Shown here piece after piece: positions 27,432 through 36,525 of a stretch of 64,000 nt of DNA (its first letter is position 1; every line of letters begins with the position of its first letter). Origin of the DNA: Olsenella sp. An285 (GTDB lineage: Bacteria > Actinomycetota > Coriobacteriia > Coriobacteriales > Atopobiaceae); NCBI RefSeq assembly GCF_002159625.1, contig NZ_NFIZ01000008.1, positions 46,585-110,584 of the forward strand, in the 5' to 3' direction. A program made the position numbers and the translations under genes. The notes below the pieces were generated by a model, which saw nothing but the letters and a program-made list of their open reading frames with translations, searched no databases and was not told where the DNA came from.

Positions 27432-28325
27432 ATGATCCAGGAGTTTGGCGCCGAGTACGCCTATGACAACCACTTCGAGCCGCACGAGCCGGCCGAGGGC
27501 GACTACGTTCTGCACTACTCACCGGCGGGCTGCCTGGCGCGCGTGACGCACGTAGGGCGCGCGGACGCCGACGCGGGGGACTCGGGCGAGGTGATGGAGC
27601 TCCCGCGCCTGGCGGACTACCCCCGCCGGCCGGGCAGCGTGACCTATCTCTTCTGTCTGGGGGAGGAGCGCTTCTTCCTGGCGCTGGATGAGCGGGTGCT
27701 CGTGCCCGCGGGCTTTGCCTACGAGTCCGTCAACTGGCTCAGGCGCGCCGAGCCGCAGCACCTTCTCTTTGCGGCGGCGACGGGCTCCCAGCTCGACCGC
27801 TGGTACCGGGCCAACCGCTTCTGCGGGCGCTGCGGGGCGCAGATGGAGCTCGCCCCGCGAAGCCGCGAGGTCGTGTGCCCCGAGTGCGCGAGCATCGTGT
27901 ACCCCAAGATCTGCCCCGGCGTCATCTGCGCCGTGACCAGCTGCCAGGGGGACGACGAGAAGATCGTGCTCACGAGGTACGCGGGCAGGACCACGGCGCT
28001 CTGGGCGCTCGTGGCCGGATTCACCGAGATAGGCGAGCCCCTCGAGGACACGGTGCGCCGGGAGGTCATGGAGGAGGTGGGGCTCTCCGTCAAGAACCTG
28101 CGCTTCTACAAGAGCCAGCCCTGGAGCTTCACGGACACCCTGCTCGTGGGCTTCTGGTGCGAGGTTGACGGTGACCCCACCATCGCCGTGGACCACTCGG
28201 AGCTCAAGGAGGCGCGCTGGTTCAGCCGCTCAGAGATTCCCCTCGAGCGCACGGGTGACCGCGCGAGCCTCACCGGCGAGATGATCGAGCGCTTCCGCCT
28301 CATGGGACGCGCCGCCTGGGAGTAG
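27432..28325 (+). CDS. nudC: NAD(+) diphosphatase / RNA deNADding Nudix hydrolase
   Basis: The 297-residue protein has the NudC order. An N-terminal domain comes first, then a four-cysteine zinc ribbon (CGRCGAQM and CPECAS, about 137-160), and a Nudix box GFTEIGEPLEDTVRREVMEEVGL, read here as G-x5-E-x7-R-E-V-x-E-E-x-G, followed by the NudC-type SQPWSFTDTLLVGFW (SQPWPF-like). It hydrolyses NAD(H) to NMN(H) and AMP and may remove NAD caps from RNA. AAGGAGGAGCC precedes the ATG. It is likely co-transcribed with the upstream transporter. Confidence 0.92.
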   Translation: MIQEFGAEYAYDNHFEPHEPAEGDYVLHYSPAGCLARVTHVGRADADAGDSGEVMELPRLADYPRRPGSVTYLFCLGEERFFLALDERVLVPAGFAYESVNWLRRAEPQHLLFAAATGSQLDRWYRANRFCGRCGAQMELAPRSREVVCPECASIVYPKICPGVICAVTSCQGDDEKIVLTRYAGRTTALWALVAGFTEIGEPLEDTVRREVMEEVGLSVKNLRFYKSQPWSFTDTLLVGFWCEVDGDPTIAVDHSELKEARWFSRSEIPLERTGDRASLTGEMIERFRLMGRAAWE

Positions 28326-28344
28326 GGCCCGCCGAGCGGGCCCC
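28325..28344. terminator. Hairpin between nudC and the HTH gene
   Basis: GGGCCCGC and GCGGGCCC pair perfectly around CGA between two convergent genes. There is no U-run. Confidence 0.6.
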
Positions 28345-28355
28345 GTGCCTCCTGG

Positions 28356-28616
28356 CTACTCGTAGTTCCTCTCGCGGATCTCGCCGATGGTGCGCTCGGC
28401 GGCGTTCTCCTCGGGGGTCAGGTAGTCGATCAGATCCCCGGGCTTGCAGTTGAGCACCTGGCAGAGGGCCTCGAGCGTGGAGAAGCGCATCCCGCGGATG
28501 TGGCCGTTCTTGATGTTGGACAGGTTGACCGTCGAAGTTCCGACGCGCTTGGCAAGCTCGGTCGAAGAAATCTTCCTCTCCGCCATGACGCGGTCGAGTC
28601 GCATAACAATGGGCAC
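28356..28616 (-). CDS. Short XRE/YozG-type HTH regulator
   Basis: The 86-residue single-domain HTH protein reads MPIVMRLDRVMAERKISSTE, then LAKRVGTSTVNLSNIKNGHI and FSTLEALCQVLNCKPGDLID. This is the compact Cro/C1 type usually found beside DUF2975 membrane proteins, as here (gene at 28658). I chose the GTG at 28616 because CTGGAGGTGCAGC precedes it. It is the last gene of the minus-strand run that starts with the radical SAM gene and may autoregulate it. Codons such as ATT, GTT and CGA are less GC-biased than the window norm. Confidence 0.85.
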   Translation of the reverse strand: MPIVMRLDRVMAERKISSTELAKRVGTSTVNLSNIKNGHIRGMRFSTLEALCQVLNCKPGDLIDYLTPEENAAERTIGEIRERNYE

Positions 28617-28657
28617 GCTGCACCTCCAGGACGTGGGTTGACTCGACCATGAGCATA

Positions 28658-29137
28658 CTAGACAAACGAGTCCGAGTCTTCCTTGAGTGCATCTCCATAC
28701 CGAACAACCATAGCCAAACACACAAGAAAGATTACGACGGAGATTATCTTGAGATCCAGATCCGCGTGCGTGATCGTCCGGATCTCTCCCAGGGAGCCAA
28801 ATGCGTGGCTGGAGGGCACCATCGCGTCAAAGACCGCGCGAAGGCCGAGCAGCGCGGCCGCCGCCACGAGCCTGGTGAACTGCCGCTGCCCAAAGGGCGA
28901 CGGGTCGCTCCAGAAGTGCCGGAGAAACTCGCCGAGAAGAACGACGGAGGCGGAGAAGATCCCCGCCGCAATGACGCTGAGCAGGCGGAAGGGCTCGAAG
29001 CCCTCCAAGGGGGCGTGCAGGAAGCAAAAGCCGATGCCAACCAGCAGGCTCAGCGCCGCTATCCCATAGAGCGCGTACGCTCCCAGCCTGGAGGCTCCGC
29101 GGGCGTATCTGTAGTTTCGAACAAGTCTCTCCGGCAT
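28658..29137 (-). CDS. DUF2975-like four-helix membrane protein
   Basis: The 159-residue protein has four hydrophobic helices: LGAYALYGIAALSLLVGIGF, RLLSVIAAGIFSASVVLLGE, FTRLVAAAALLGLRAVFDAM and LKIISVVIFLVCLAMVVRYG. Size, helix layout and the neighbouring YozG-type regulator match DUF2975 proteins, whose function is unknown. The ATG at 29137 has TAGGAGTGACC upstream; a GTG two codons earlier overlaps that ribosome site. The stop of the 22-residue peptide gene lies 8 bp upstream, so translation is probably coupled. Confidence 0.7.
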   Translation of the reverse strand: MPERLVRNYRYARGASRLGAYALYGIAALSLLVGIGFCFLHAPLEGFEPFRLLSVIAAGIFSASVVLLGEFLRHFWSDPSPFGQRQFTRLVAAAALLGLRAVFDAMVPSSHAFGSLGEIRTITHADLDLKIISVVIFLVCLAMVVRYGDALKEDSDSFV

Positions 29138-29145
29138 GGTCACTC

Positions 29146-29214
29146 CTAGAATCCAACGGTCAGTCCAAGAATCTCAACGCAGATAAGCCCTCTCCCATCA
29201 AGTGCGAACAGCAT
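29146..29214 (-). CDS. 22-residue peptide gene overlapping the radical SAM gene (candidate RiPP precursor or leader)
   Basis: A very strong ribosome site, GAGAGGAGGTGAGCGCG, precedes an ATG that lies inside the last codons of the radical SAM gene in another frame. The peptide begins MLFALDGRGLICVE and ends ILGLTVGF, with one cysteine and many hydrophobic residues. Codons AGA, CTT, ATT and GGA are rare in the window. Placement directly after a SPASM maturase and before a DUF2975-like gene suggests either a maturase substrate or a coupling leader. I know of no homologue. Confidence 0.4.
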   Translation of the reverse strand: MLFALDGRGLICVEILGLTVGF

Positions 29215-30457
29215 CGCGCTCACCTCCTCTCGATCCGTAGCGTTTTTCCAGCAGCTCTCCCACGCGCTCGTAGTACGAGCGCGAGAGCGCGCAGTAGGGG
29301 TCGCACGCCGTGATGCTCCCCGTATCGAGGAAGGCCCTGGCGCGGCAGCCTCCTGCGCAGAGGTAACGGAAAGAACAGGCCCCGCAGCGCTCGATGTCAG
29401 CCGCGTCGAGCGTCGCGAACGTACGCGCCACCTTGCTCGAGCGCACGGTCTCGGTGTCGTCCGTGAAGGCGTTGCCCATCGCGAGGCGCGGGTCGTGCAG
29501 CATGTGGCAGGGGTAGATGGTTCCGTCCGCTGCCACGCTGAGCGTCCTCACGCCCGCGCCGCACGAGCGCCTGACGGCGATTCCGCCGCCTGAGAGGGAG
29601 TCCTCGATTCCGATCCCGCCCGTCGCTGCCCTTCTCCCCAGCGTGGCAAGGCCCTTCTCGCCAATGGCGAGGTCTCCGAGCTCCGAGAGGGGAGCGGTGA
29701 GGAGGCTGAACCCCAGGGAGGCCCCGAGGGACCGGGCGAGCTCGGCGTAGCGGTCGAGGTCTGCGAGGTTGCCCGCGTGGAGCGTGGGCATGATTCGCAC
29801 GGCAATGCCGGCGTCCAGGCACGTGCGGACGGCCTCCACGAGCCTCCCGAACCTCTGCGAGCCCCTCAGATGAGCGACGTCGTCAGGTCCGCAGCCGTCG
29901 AAGGCTATGCCCATGCAGTCGACGACGTCCCGCAGCGGAAGGACGCTCTCATTGGTGACGAAAAGCCCGTTGGTGAGCAGCACGATCTCCGCGAAGCCAG
30001 CCTCGCGCGCGAAGCGAGCGAGATTCGGTAGGTCCGGGCGAAGCAGCGGCTCGCCGCCCGAGATGATCAGCCGTCGGGCGCCCATGGTCGCGAGCAGCTC
30101 AATCGCGGTCTCGAGCTCCTCAGTCGAGGGGTCGGGAAGGACGTTTCTGCCCTCGTCCTCCGAGTAGCAGAACCTGCAGCGGAGGTTGCAGCGCTGCGTC
30201 ACGTGGAGGTACGCGGAGCGCAGGGTGGCAGGCGCAGGCTCGCCCTCCGACTCGCCCAGGTACCCTCCGGCGCGGAGGTGCTCTGCGAGCTCAAGGCAGC
30301 TGGCGGGGACCTCGTCTTCCGATACGTCTCGCTCCTTCATGGCGCGGCAGAGACGATTGCCCTCGTTGGTAAGCCCGATGATTCCGCCGGTCTCCAGGTT
30401 TCCCACGAGGGGGATGGCGCCGAGGCAAAAGAGCTCCGATTGACTTCCCAGACGCAT
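29198..30457 (-). CDS. Radical SAM/SPASM domain peptide maturase
   Basis: The 419-residue protein has an N-terminal PqqD/RRE-like region (VGNLETGGIIGLTNEGNRLC, to about residue 68) of the kind that binds precursor peptides. The radical SAM core carries C90-x3-C94-x2-C97 in QRCNLRCRFCYSEDEG, with GGEPLLRPD for SAM binding. The C-terminal SPASM region has cysteines in RRSCGAGVRTL, GTIYPCHML, IERCGACSFRYLCAGGCRAR and ACDPYC, enough for two auxiliary 4Fe-4S clusters. Such enzymes make thioether, C-C or other cross-links in ribosomal peptides. Downstream are a 22-residue peptide gene, a membrane protein and a regulator. The substrate is not proven. Confidence 0.9.
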   Translation of the reverse strand: MRLGSQSELFCLGAIPLVGNLETGGIIGLTNEGNRLCRAMKERDVSEDEVPASCLELAEHLRAGGYLGESEGEPAPATLRSAYLHVTQRCNLRCRFCYSEDEGRNVLPDPSTEELETAIELLATMGARRLIISGGEPLLRPDLPNLARFAREAGFAEIVLLTNGLFVTNESVLPLRDVVDCMGIAFDGCGPDDVAHLRGSQRFGRLVEAVRTCLDAGIAVRIMPTLHAGNLADLDRYAELARSLGASLGFSLLTAPLSELGDLAIGEKGLATLGRRAATGGIGIEDSLSGGGIAVRRSCGAGVRTLSVAADGTIYPCHMLHDPRLAMGNAFTDDTETVRSSKVARTFATLDAADIERCGACSFRYLCAGGCRARAFLDTGSITACDPYCALSRSYYERVGELLEKRYGSRGGERDAVRT

Positions 30458-30546
30458 GCAGACTCGCTCTCACGTCGCCCTTTAGGTCACGTGATGAATG
30501 CTAGGCAATAACAAGTTATGGAATGTCAATTTATCCGTTAATGGCA

Positions 30547-30645
30547 TCAATCAAGACAAACTGAATCGATTGTTGAGACCGCAGGGAGATTCGACATCCT
30601 ATGTTCAGGGATGGGGGAGGTACATGTAGCCGAGACAAGAGCCAT
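30547..30645 (-). CDS. Candidate 32-residue peptide upstream of the radical SAM gene
   Basis: An ATG with GGAG six bases upstream opens a short frame beginning MALVSATCTSPIPEH and ending AVSTIDSVCLD, 89 bp before the radical SAM start in the same direction. It is Ser/Thr/Cys-rich, as some RiPP precursors are. The coding signal is weak and chance is a fair alternative. Confidence 0.25.
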   Translation of the reverse strand: MALVSATCTSPIPEHRMSNLPAVSTIDSVCLD

Positions 30646-30711
30646 CAATATCTCCGAAACCAGAGGCCGCCTACGTCTTCATATCGTTGTTGAGTCATCA
30701 AGAAAATGAAT

Positions 30712-30725
30712 ATACCCCGGGGTAT
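30712..30725. promoter_or_regulatory. Perfect palindrome ATACCCCGGGGTAT
   Basis: The A/T ends with a CCCC/GGGG core resemble operators of the CsoR/CstR/RcnR regulator family (ATACC...GGTAT). No such regulator is in the window. It lies 255 bp upstream of the radical SAM gene. Confidence 0.35.
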
Positions 30726-30866
30726 GTTTCGGCTTGAATTGAGCGTCAGCGATCACGCTAACGTCCCGTCATCTCTCCGTGCGGTGAGGACGGAATCCCC
30801 GCTCGCCGAGATCCCGTTGACCTATCTGACGAAGTGCTAGCCTTTTTATTTTCGACAAATACCCAA

Positions 30867-31691
30867 TTAACCTAAAACAAAGCGTTCGATTGCCTCGGCC
30901 ACGCCGCCGGCGTTGTTGTCCGCCTCGCACACGTAGTCGGCGGCGGCCAGCGCCTCAGCGCTCGCGTTCGCGACGGCGACGCCCAGCCCGGCGGCGCGGA
31001 GCATGGGCACGTCGTTCGAGTTGTCGCCAATCGCCATCGTCTCCTCGGGGGCTATTCCCAGGCGCTCGGCAAGGGCGAGAAGCCCGGCGCCCTTGTTGAT
31101 GCCGGGCGCGTTGAACTCGAGGTAGCGGTTGGAGGAGTAGACGACGTCGAGTCCCTCGGTCAGCCCGGCCTCGGCGAGCTCGCGCTCCGTGCGGCGCAGC
31201 TCCTCCATGTCGAGGCTCATGAAGAGGAGCTTGACCACGTGCTCCCCGGTCTCGGACAAAAAGCCGAGGTTCTTCTCGGCCGTCTCCACGATGTTCATGC
31301 GGCCCTCGATGTAGGAGCGCTCGACGGGCCAGTAGTTGTAGAGGTAGACGTGCTCGAGCGTGTAGACGTGGATGCAGAGGCCGCGCTCGATCCCTGCCTG
31401 GTAGAGCGCCTCGGCGGTTCTGGCGGGAAGCCCGCAGGATGTGAGGGGCGCGCGGTCCGCGTTCTCCGTGATGACCCCGCCGTTGAAGGAGAGCACGTAC
31501 TCGCCCGGCGCGCCAAGGAGGCCGAGCTCCTCGAGGGTGCCGTCGGCGGACTCATAGGGCCTGCCCGTGGCCGGCACGAACTTCACGCCCAGCTCGCGCG
31601 CCGCGGCGATCGCCCGCCGGACGCGCTCGGGGACGCGGTGGTCGCTGTCGAGCAGGGTCTCGTCAAGGTCGCTGGCGATGAGGCGGTACAT
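30867..31691 (-). CDS. Cof-type HAD-IIB family phosphatase
   Basis: The 274-residue protein shows HAD motif I DLDETLLDSD (nucleophile Asp8), motif II in FVPATGRPY, motif III lysine in GINKGAGLLAL and motif IV AIGDNSNDVPML, with the C2B cap between. These enzymes dephosphorylate sugar phosphates, flavin or PLP-type metabolites; the substrate is unknown. It is monocistronic. Confidence 0.92.
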   Translation of the reverse strand: MYRLIASDLDETLLDSDHRVPERVRRAIAAARELGVKFVPATGRPYESADGTLEELGLLGAPGEYVLSFNGGVITENADRAPLTSCGLPARTAEALYQAGIERGLCIHVYTLEHVYLYNYWPVERSYIEGRMNIVETAEKNLGFLSETGEHVVKLLFMSLDMEELRRTERELAEAGLTEGLDVVYSSNRYLEFNAPGINKGAGLLALAERLGIAPEETMAIGDNSNDVPMLRAAGLGVAVANASAEALAAADYVCEADNNAGGVAEAIERFVLG

Positions 31692-31892
31692 GGGGCTCCC
31701 ATCAAAGAGGCGCGTCGTGCGGGGCTGTCCAGGGAATTGTAGCGAAGTCTCGCCGCCATCCGCATGTCGCTCGCGGCCGTCCGCGGATTTGTTTGTTACG
31801 GGGCAGAAACCTTTGCGAAAGGGGCGCGGCTTCTGTGCGATAGTCCACTAATCGCGCCCGACGGGGGCGCGCGACATCCAAGGGGGTCCGGC
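31692..31892 (+). promoter_or_regulatory. Promoter region of the leu cluster
   Basis: The gap upstream of the leader peptide contains TTTGTTTGTTACGG and TTGCGA followed 17 bp later by TGCGAT (about 31814-31842). This could be the promoter but is not a strong match. Confidence 0.3.
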
Positions 31893-32015
31893 ATGGTGTG
31901 GCACGAGGCTGCTGACGTTCGAGTTCGTGGGCGCGTCTGCGCGCTCGCCCTTCTCGGCAGCCGTGACCTCATGCTGGACGACGCAAACCTACTCTCGCTA
32001 CCGAGCGCGCGCTAG
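31893..32015 (+). CDS. leuL: Leucine-rich leader peptide upstream of leuA (candidate)
   Basis: CCAAGGGGGTCCGGC precedes an ATG opening a 40-residue frame. Eight leucines fall in its last 23 residues ([20 protein letters not shown]), two of them coded by CTA, a codon that is rare in this window. A terminator-type hairpin (32044-32075) follows 28 nt after the stop, then leuA. This is the layout of leucine attenuation: slow decoding at Leu codons when leucyl-tRNA is low would prevent the terminator. The pairing switch itself was not modelled. Confidence 0.6.
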   Translation: MVWHEAADVRVRGRVCALALLGSRDLMLDDANLLSLPSAR

Positions 32016-32043
32016 GGTTCACCCATGCCCTGCGCGCGCAGCT

Positions 32044-32083
32044 GTGCCGCCGCCCCCCGGTAGGGGACGGGGCACTTTCTTTT
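32044..32083 (+). terminator. Attenuator hairpin before leuA
   Basis: GTGCCGCCGCCCC and GGGGACGGGGCAC pair with a few internal mismatches around CCGGTA and are followed by TTTCTTTT. Confidence 0.6.
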
Positions 32084-32143
32084 GAGCGGCAGCTTCGACG
32101 GACACCGCCAGCCCCATCCGGGACCACGAGAAAGGCAGGAGCC

Positions 32144-33679
32144 ATGACGAGGAAGATCCACATCTTTGACACCACCCTGCGCGACGGCGAGCAGAGCCCC
32201 GGCGCGTCCATGAACACCGAGGAGAAGCTCGTCATCGCCCAGCAGCTCATCCGCATGGGCGTGGACGTGATCGAGGCGGGCTTCCCCATCTCCTCGCCGG
32301 GCGACTTCCGCTCCGTGCAGGAGATCGGACGGCTGGCTGGCGACGACTGCGTGGTCTGCGGCCTCACGCGTGCCGTCGAGAAGGACATCGACCGCGCGGC
32401 CGAGGCGCTCAAGACGGCCAAGCGCCCCCGCATCCACACCGGCCTGGGCGTCTCTCCCTCCCACCTGCGCGACAAGCTGCGCATCACCGAGGACGAGTGC
32501 GTCGAGCGCGCCATCCACTGCGTCGAGTACGCCAAGAAGTACGTGGAGGACGTCGAGTTCTACGCCGAGGACGCCGGCCGTGCGGACCAGGCGTTCCTCG
32601 AGCGCGTAATCCAGGCCGTCGTGAAGGCGGGCGCCACCGTCGTGAACATCCCGGACACCACCGGCTACCAGCTTCCCGAGGACTTCGGTCGCCGCATCAA
32701 GGGCCTCGCGGACAACGTCATCGGCATCGAGGACGTCATCATCTCCGTGCACACGCACAACGACCTGGGCATGGCCACGGCCCTTGCCCTCCAGGGCGTC
32801 AAGAACGGCGCCCGCCAGATCGAGTGCACGATCAACGGCCTGGGCGAGCGCGCCGGCAACACTGCGCTCGAGGAAGTGGTCATGGCCATCAAGATGCACG
32901 GCGAGGAGCTGGACGCCCACACCGACATCGTGACCCAGGAGCTCACCCGCGCGAGCCACCTGGTCTCCCGCATCACGGGCATGAGCGTCCAGGCCAACAA
33001 GGCCATCGTGGGCGCCAACGCCTTCGCGCACTCCTCGGGCATCCACCAGGACGGCATCCTCAAGGCCCGCAACACCTACGAGATCATCGACCCCGCGGAC
33101 GTGGGCGCCGCCGGCTCCGAGATCGTCCTCTCCGCCCGCTCCGGCCACGCCGCGCTGCGCCACCGCCTGGCTGAGCTCGGCTACACCTTCGAGGACGCCG
33201 AGTTCGATGAGGTCTACCAGCGCTTCCTCGAGATCGCGGACCAGAAGAAGGAGGTCTACGACGAGGACCTCGAGTCCATGGTCCAGGAGCGCCAGCGCGA
33301 CGTCGCGGCGGTCTACACGCTCGAGGCGCTACAGGTCTCCTGCGGCGACCCGCTCATCCCCACGGCCACGGCCACCATCACCGACGAGCTGGGCGTCAAG
33401 CACGTTGTCGCGGCCACCGGCACCGGCCCCGTCGACGCCGCCTACCAGGCCATCGACAAGGTGGTGGCGGTCCACGGCGACCTCGCGGAGTTCTCCGTCA
33501 AGGCCATCACCCGCGGCATCGACGCCATCGGCGAGGTCACGGTGCGCATCACGGCCGAGGACGGCAAGGTCTACACCGGCCGCGGCGCGGACAACGACAT
33601 CATCGTCTCCAGCGCCAAGGCGTACGTGAACGCCATCAACCGCATGATTCAGACCACGCGTTCGCGCGAGGGCAAGTAA
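32144..33679 (+). CDS. leuA: 2-isopropylmalate synthase
   Basis: This 511-residue enzyme condenses 2-oxoisovalerate with acetyl-CoA, the first step of leucine synthesis. The HMGL-like barrel starts with [18 protein letters not shown] (catalytic R-D-x-x-Q), has the metal ligands in [11 protein letters not shown], and [16 protein letters not shown] residues near 240 ([17 protein letters not shown]). The C-terminal LeuA allosteric domain (about 385-505) is complete, so feedback inhibition by leucine is expected. AGAAAGGCAGGAGCC precedes the ATG. Confidence 0.96.
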   Translation: MTRKIHIFDTTLRDGEQSPGASMNTEEKLVIAQQLIRMGVDVIEAGFPISSPGDFRSVQEIGRLAGDDCVVCGLTRAVEKDIDRAAEALKTAKRPRIHTGLGVSPSHLRDKLRITEDECVERAIHCVEYAKKYVEDVEFYAEDAGRADQAFLERVIQAVVKAGATVVNIPDTTGYQLPEDFGRRIKGLADNVIGIEDVIISVHTHNDLGMATALALQGVKNGARQIECTINGLGERAGNTALEEVVMAIKMHGEELDAHTDIVTQELTRASHLVSRITGMSVQANKAIVGANAFAHSSGIHQDGILKARNTYEIIDPADVGAAGSEIVLSARSGHAALRHRLAELGYTFEDAEFDEVYQRFLEIADQKKEVYDEDLESMVQERQRDVAAVYTLEALQVSCGDPLIPTATATITDELGVKHVVAATGTGPVDAAYQAIDKVVAVHGDLAEFSVKAITRGIDAIGEVTVRITAEDGKVYTGRGADNDIIVSSAKAYVNAINRMIQTTRSREGK

Positions 33680-33692
33680 CGTTTCGAAAGAC

Positions 33693-33774
33693 CCGCCGGC
33701 CCCCGGTCCTTCTCGCCAGCCCAGCAGCTTGATTCGCAAGAACTTGCTGGGCGAGAAGAACCGGGGGCCGGCGG
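33693..33774. terminator. Long stem-loop with an inverted pair of the GGCGAGAAGAACC word
   Basis: 33693-33717 pairs with 33750-33774 with one mismatch. The stem contains GGTCCTTCTCGCC on the left and GGCGAGAAGAACC on the right, and an inner stem (CCCAGCA with TGCTGGG) extends it. It separates leuA from the convergent toxin-antitoxin pair. Confidence 0.8.
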
Positions 33775-33794
33775 TCCGTTGGCCGAGCCTTCGC

Positions 33795-34091
33795 CTACCG
33801 GAAGATCTCGCGGTGCGTGCCCGTGCGCTGGAGGACGGCGAGCCCGTCTCGCACCGCCCAGACGAGCAGCCAGTCTCCCACGTTGCAGACGTGGCACTCG
33901 TTTGATCCCGCCCACGCCCCGGCGAGGCGATGCATGTTGTGGTGCCGCACGAGCTCCCTGCGCGACTCGAGGCTGTTCTCGAGGATGAGCGCGATGACCT
34001 CCTCAAGAGGCGAAGGGTCGATATCTCGTTTAGCAAGCCGCTTGAGGTCGCGGGAGAACTTCGGGTCGTACTTTGCCTCGAGACGGGACAT
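33795..34091 (-). CDS. YafQ/RelE-type mRNA interferase toxin
   Basis: The 98-residue RelE-superfamily protein ends with the YafQ block HNMHRLAGAWAGSNECHVCN, GDWLLVWAV and RTGTHREIF. The histidines, Asp and Arg needed for ribosome-dependent mRNA cleavage in YafQ have counterparts. Its ATG overlaps the antitoxin stop (ATGA), the normal layout. It lies between leuA and leuC, oriented against them. Confidence 0.9.
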   Translation of the reverse strand: MSRLEAKYDPKFSRDLKRLAKRDIDPSPLEEVIALILENSLESRRELVRHHNMHRLAGAWAGSNECHVCNVGDWLLVWAVRDGLAVLQRTGTHREIFR

Positions 34092-34360
34092 CAGCGCATC
34101 GCCGCCTCGAGAAGTTCGTGTGCGGAGGTGTATCCGGTCCCGGGCACGTGTGCCGCAAAGATCTCCTCGGTCTCCCTGATGGCCTCGAGGGACTCCTCGT
34201 TGGGCTGCTCGCCGTCAAAGGTGATGGGGATCGAGCCGGTGCGGACCATGTAGGTCCAGAAAGCCCGCGTCACCGAGGCGAGGTCCAGACCAAAGCTCTT
34301 GGCGACCTCCGCGGCGCCAGCCTTCAGGTCCTCGTCGACGCGAATGGCGTAGCTCGTCAT
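34091..34360 (-). CDS. RelB/DinJ-type antitoxin
   Basis: The 89-residue protein starts with a ribbon-helix-helix DNA-binding part (MTSYAIRVDEDLKAGAAEVA, then SFGLDLASVTRAFWTYMV). An acidic C-terminal tail neutralises the toxin. The N-terminal pattern and the ITFDGEQPN segment are typical of DinJ. The ATG at 34360 was chosen because the RHH starts there and AAAGGGGCGTCCC precedes it. It should repress its own promoter. Confidence 0.9.
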   Translation of the reverse strand: MTSYAIRVDEDLKAGAAEVAKSFGLDLASVTRAFWTYMVRTGSIPITFDGEQPNEESLEAIRETEEIFAAHVPGTGYTSAHELLEAAMR

Positions 34361-34373
34361 GGGACGCCCCTTT

Positions 34374-34413
34374 CGTATGATACACATCACAATTTGTATG
34401 ACTCATATCGTAC
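34374..34413 (-). promoter_or_regulatory. Operator-like repeats upstream of the toxin-antitoxin pair
   Basis: GTATGATACACATC, TTGTATGACTC and CATATCGTAC form direct and inverted copies of a GTATGAT/GTACGAT half-site just upstream of the antitoxin start. They are suited to DinJ-YafQ autoregulation. Confidence 0.45.
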
Positions 34414-34577
34414 ATCTTACCATGAGGTAGTGCTCTCATCTGATTCCCATCTGCACAGGAGAGGTGACGCCGGAGACCCTTGACCTCCTTGCGTTTCCAA
34501 CTGGGCACAACGGTCCGAGCCACGGTGATTTGCAAGTAGAATCAAGACATAGGCAACCTGTATCGATCTGATGCCGC

Positions 34578-34643
34578 CGGGAGGTTGTCCCCGCGCGCAG
34601 TTCTTCGCGAAGCGAAGCGTTTGAGCACGGGGACAACCTCCCG
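34578..34643. repeat. Variable-stem, conserved-loop element 1 (upstream of leuC)
   Basis: The 16-bp perfect arms (CGGGAGGTTGTCCCCG) enclose a 34-nt loop reading CGCGCAGTTCTTCGCG then AAGCGAAGCGTTTGAGCA. The same loop occurs at 36446 with a different stem. Confidence 0.85.
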
Positions 34644-34665
34644 CCAGCTTCACGGAAGGAGAGAC

Positions 34666-35922
<1,257 letters not shown>

Positions 35923-35931
35923 GTTCTGCCT

Positions 35932-36019
35932 GGGAGCCCCCGGCCCTTCTCTCCAAGCTCAGCGCTCGCTGCGCTCGCTCACTTCGTGATTCGCTTGGCG
36001 AGAAGGACCGGGGGCTCCC
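35932..36019. terminator. Long stem-loop after leuC
   Basis: 35932-35958 pairs with 35993-36019 (27 bp, two mismatches). The right arm contains GGCGAGAAGGACC, one base from the window-wide word. The loop holds GCGCTCGCTGCGCTCGCTC. Confidence 0.8.
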
Positions 36020-36110
36020 TGCTGCATCTTGGGCGGGCGCTCGGCCGCGTGGCCCGCGGCGGCGGCTCGTCGCCGGCGTGGGCCTCTTGGGGTCGTTGTT
36101 ACCCTCCTGG

Positions 36111-36170
36111 GGGTGTAAGAATCGGGCCGAAAACGGGTTTTTCGGGCTGTTGGGTCCCGTTCTTACACCC
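36111..36170. repeat. Nested inverted repeat in the leuC-leuD gap
   Basis: GGGTGTAAGAA (36111-36121) pairs with TTCTTACACCC (36160-36170). Inside, CCGAAAA pairs with TTTTCGG. No gene is seen between 36020 and 36425. Confidence 0.6.
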
Positions 36171-36425
36171 ATGAGGGGGGTAGGACTACTGCCAGGCTCC
36201 CTATGGTCAAGAGCGCTTGGTCTCCTGCGCCCCGGCAACCCCGATGTCGGGGGCGTCCTCTGTCCGGGCCTTACGTTAAGGCTCGGAGAATAGCTCGCAC
36301 ACCCAGCTCCCAGCAATCCTCCCACTGACTAGAATGGCGCCAACGCTATCCATCGGTGGAGGTCCGTGATGGCGCGAGCCGCGTCAGACGGCTCCTCCCC
36401 GGCAGCACGTTCTTCTCGACAGCGC

Positions 36426-36500
36426 GGGCCGGCGGCCATGTCCCGCGCGCAGTTCTTCGCGCAGCGAAGCTGTCTGAGCACGGGACATGGCCGCCGGCCC
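36426..36500. repeat. Variable-stem, conserved-loop element 2 (upstream of leuD)
   Basis: The 20-bp perfect arms (GGGCCGGCGGCCATGTCCCG) enclose the 35-nt loop CGCGCAGTTCTTCGCG then CAGCGAAGCTGTCTGAGCA. Confidence 0.85.
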
Positions 36501-36525
36501 CACCCTGCGTACAGAAAGGACCACG

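Larger units (their letters stand above)
30458..30866. other. 409-bp lower-GC gap upstream of the radical SAM gene
   Basis: This stretch is clearly AT-richer than its surroundings. It holds a candidate 32-residue ORF (30547-30645, minus), a 14-bp perfect palindrome (30712-30725), a TTGACA on the minus strand near 30521-30526 that could be a -35 box of the radical SAM gene, and CCTTTTTATTTTCG near 30841 after the HAD gene. No RNA gene is recognised. Confidence 0.5.

Noticed and set aside
29146..29214. The 22-codon ORF as the C-terminal end of the radical SAM protein by frameshift
   Set aside because: The maturase already ends after a complete SPASM domain, and the ORF has its own strong ribosome site and start codon.
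31692..32143. T-box riboswitch upstream of leuA
   Set aside because: No T-box core sequence or specifier-loop arrangement is visible; the leader ORF with Leu codons fits attenuation.
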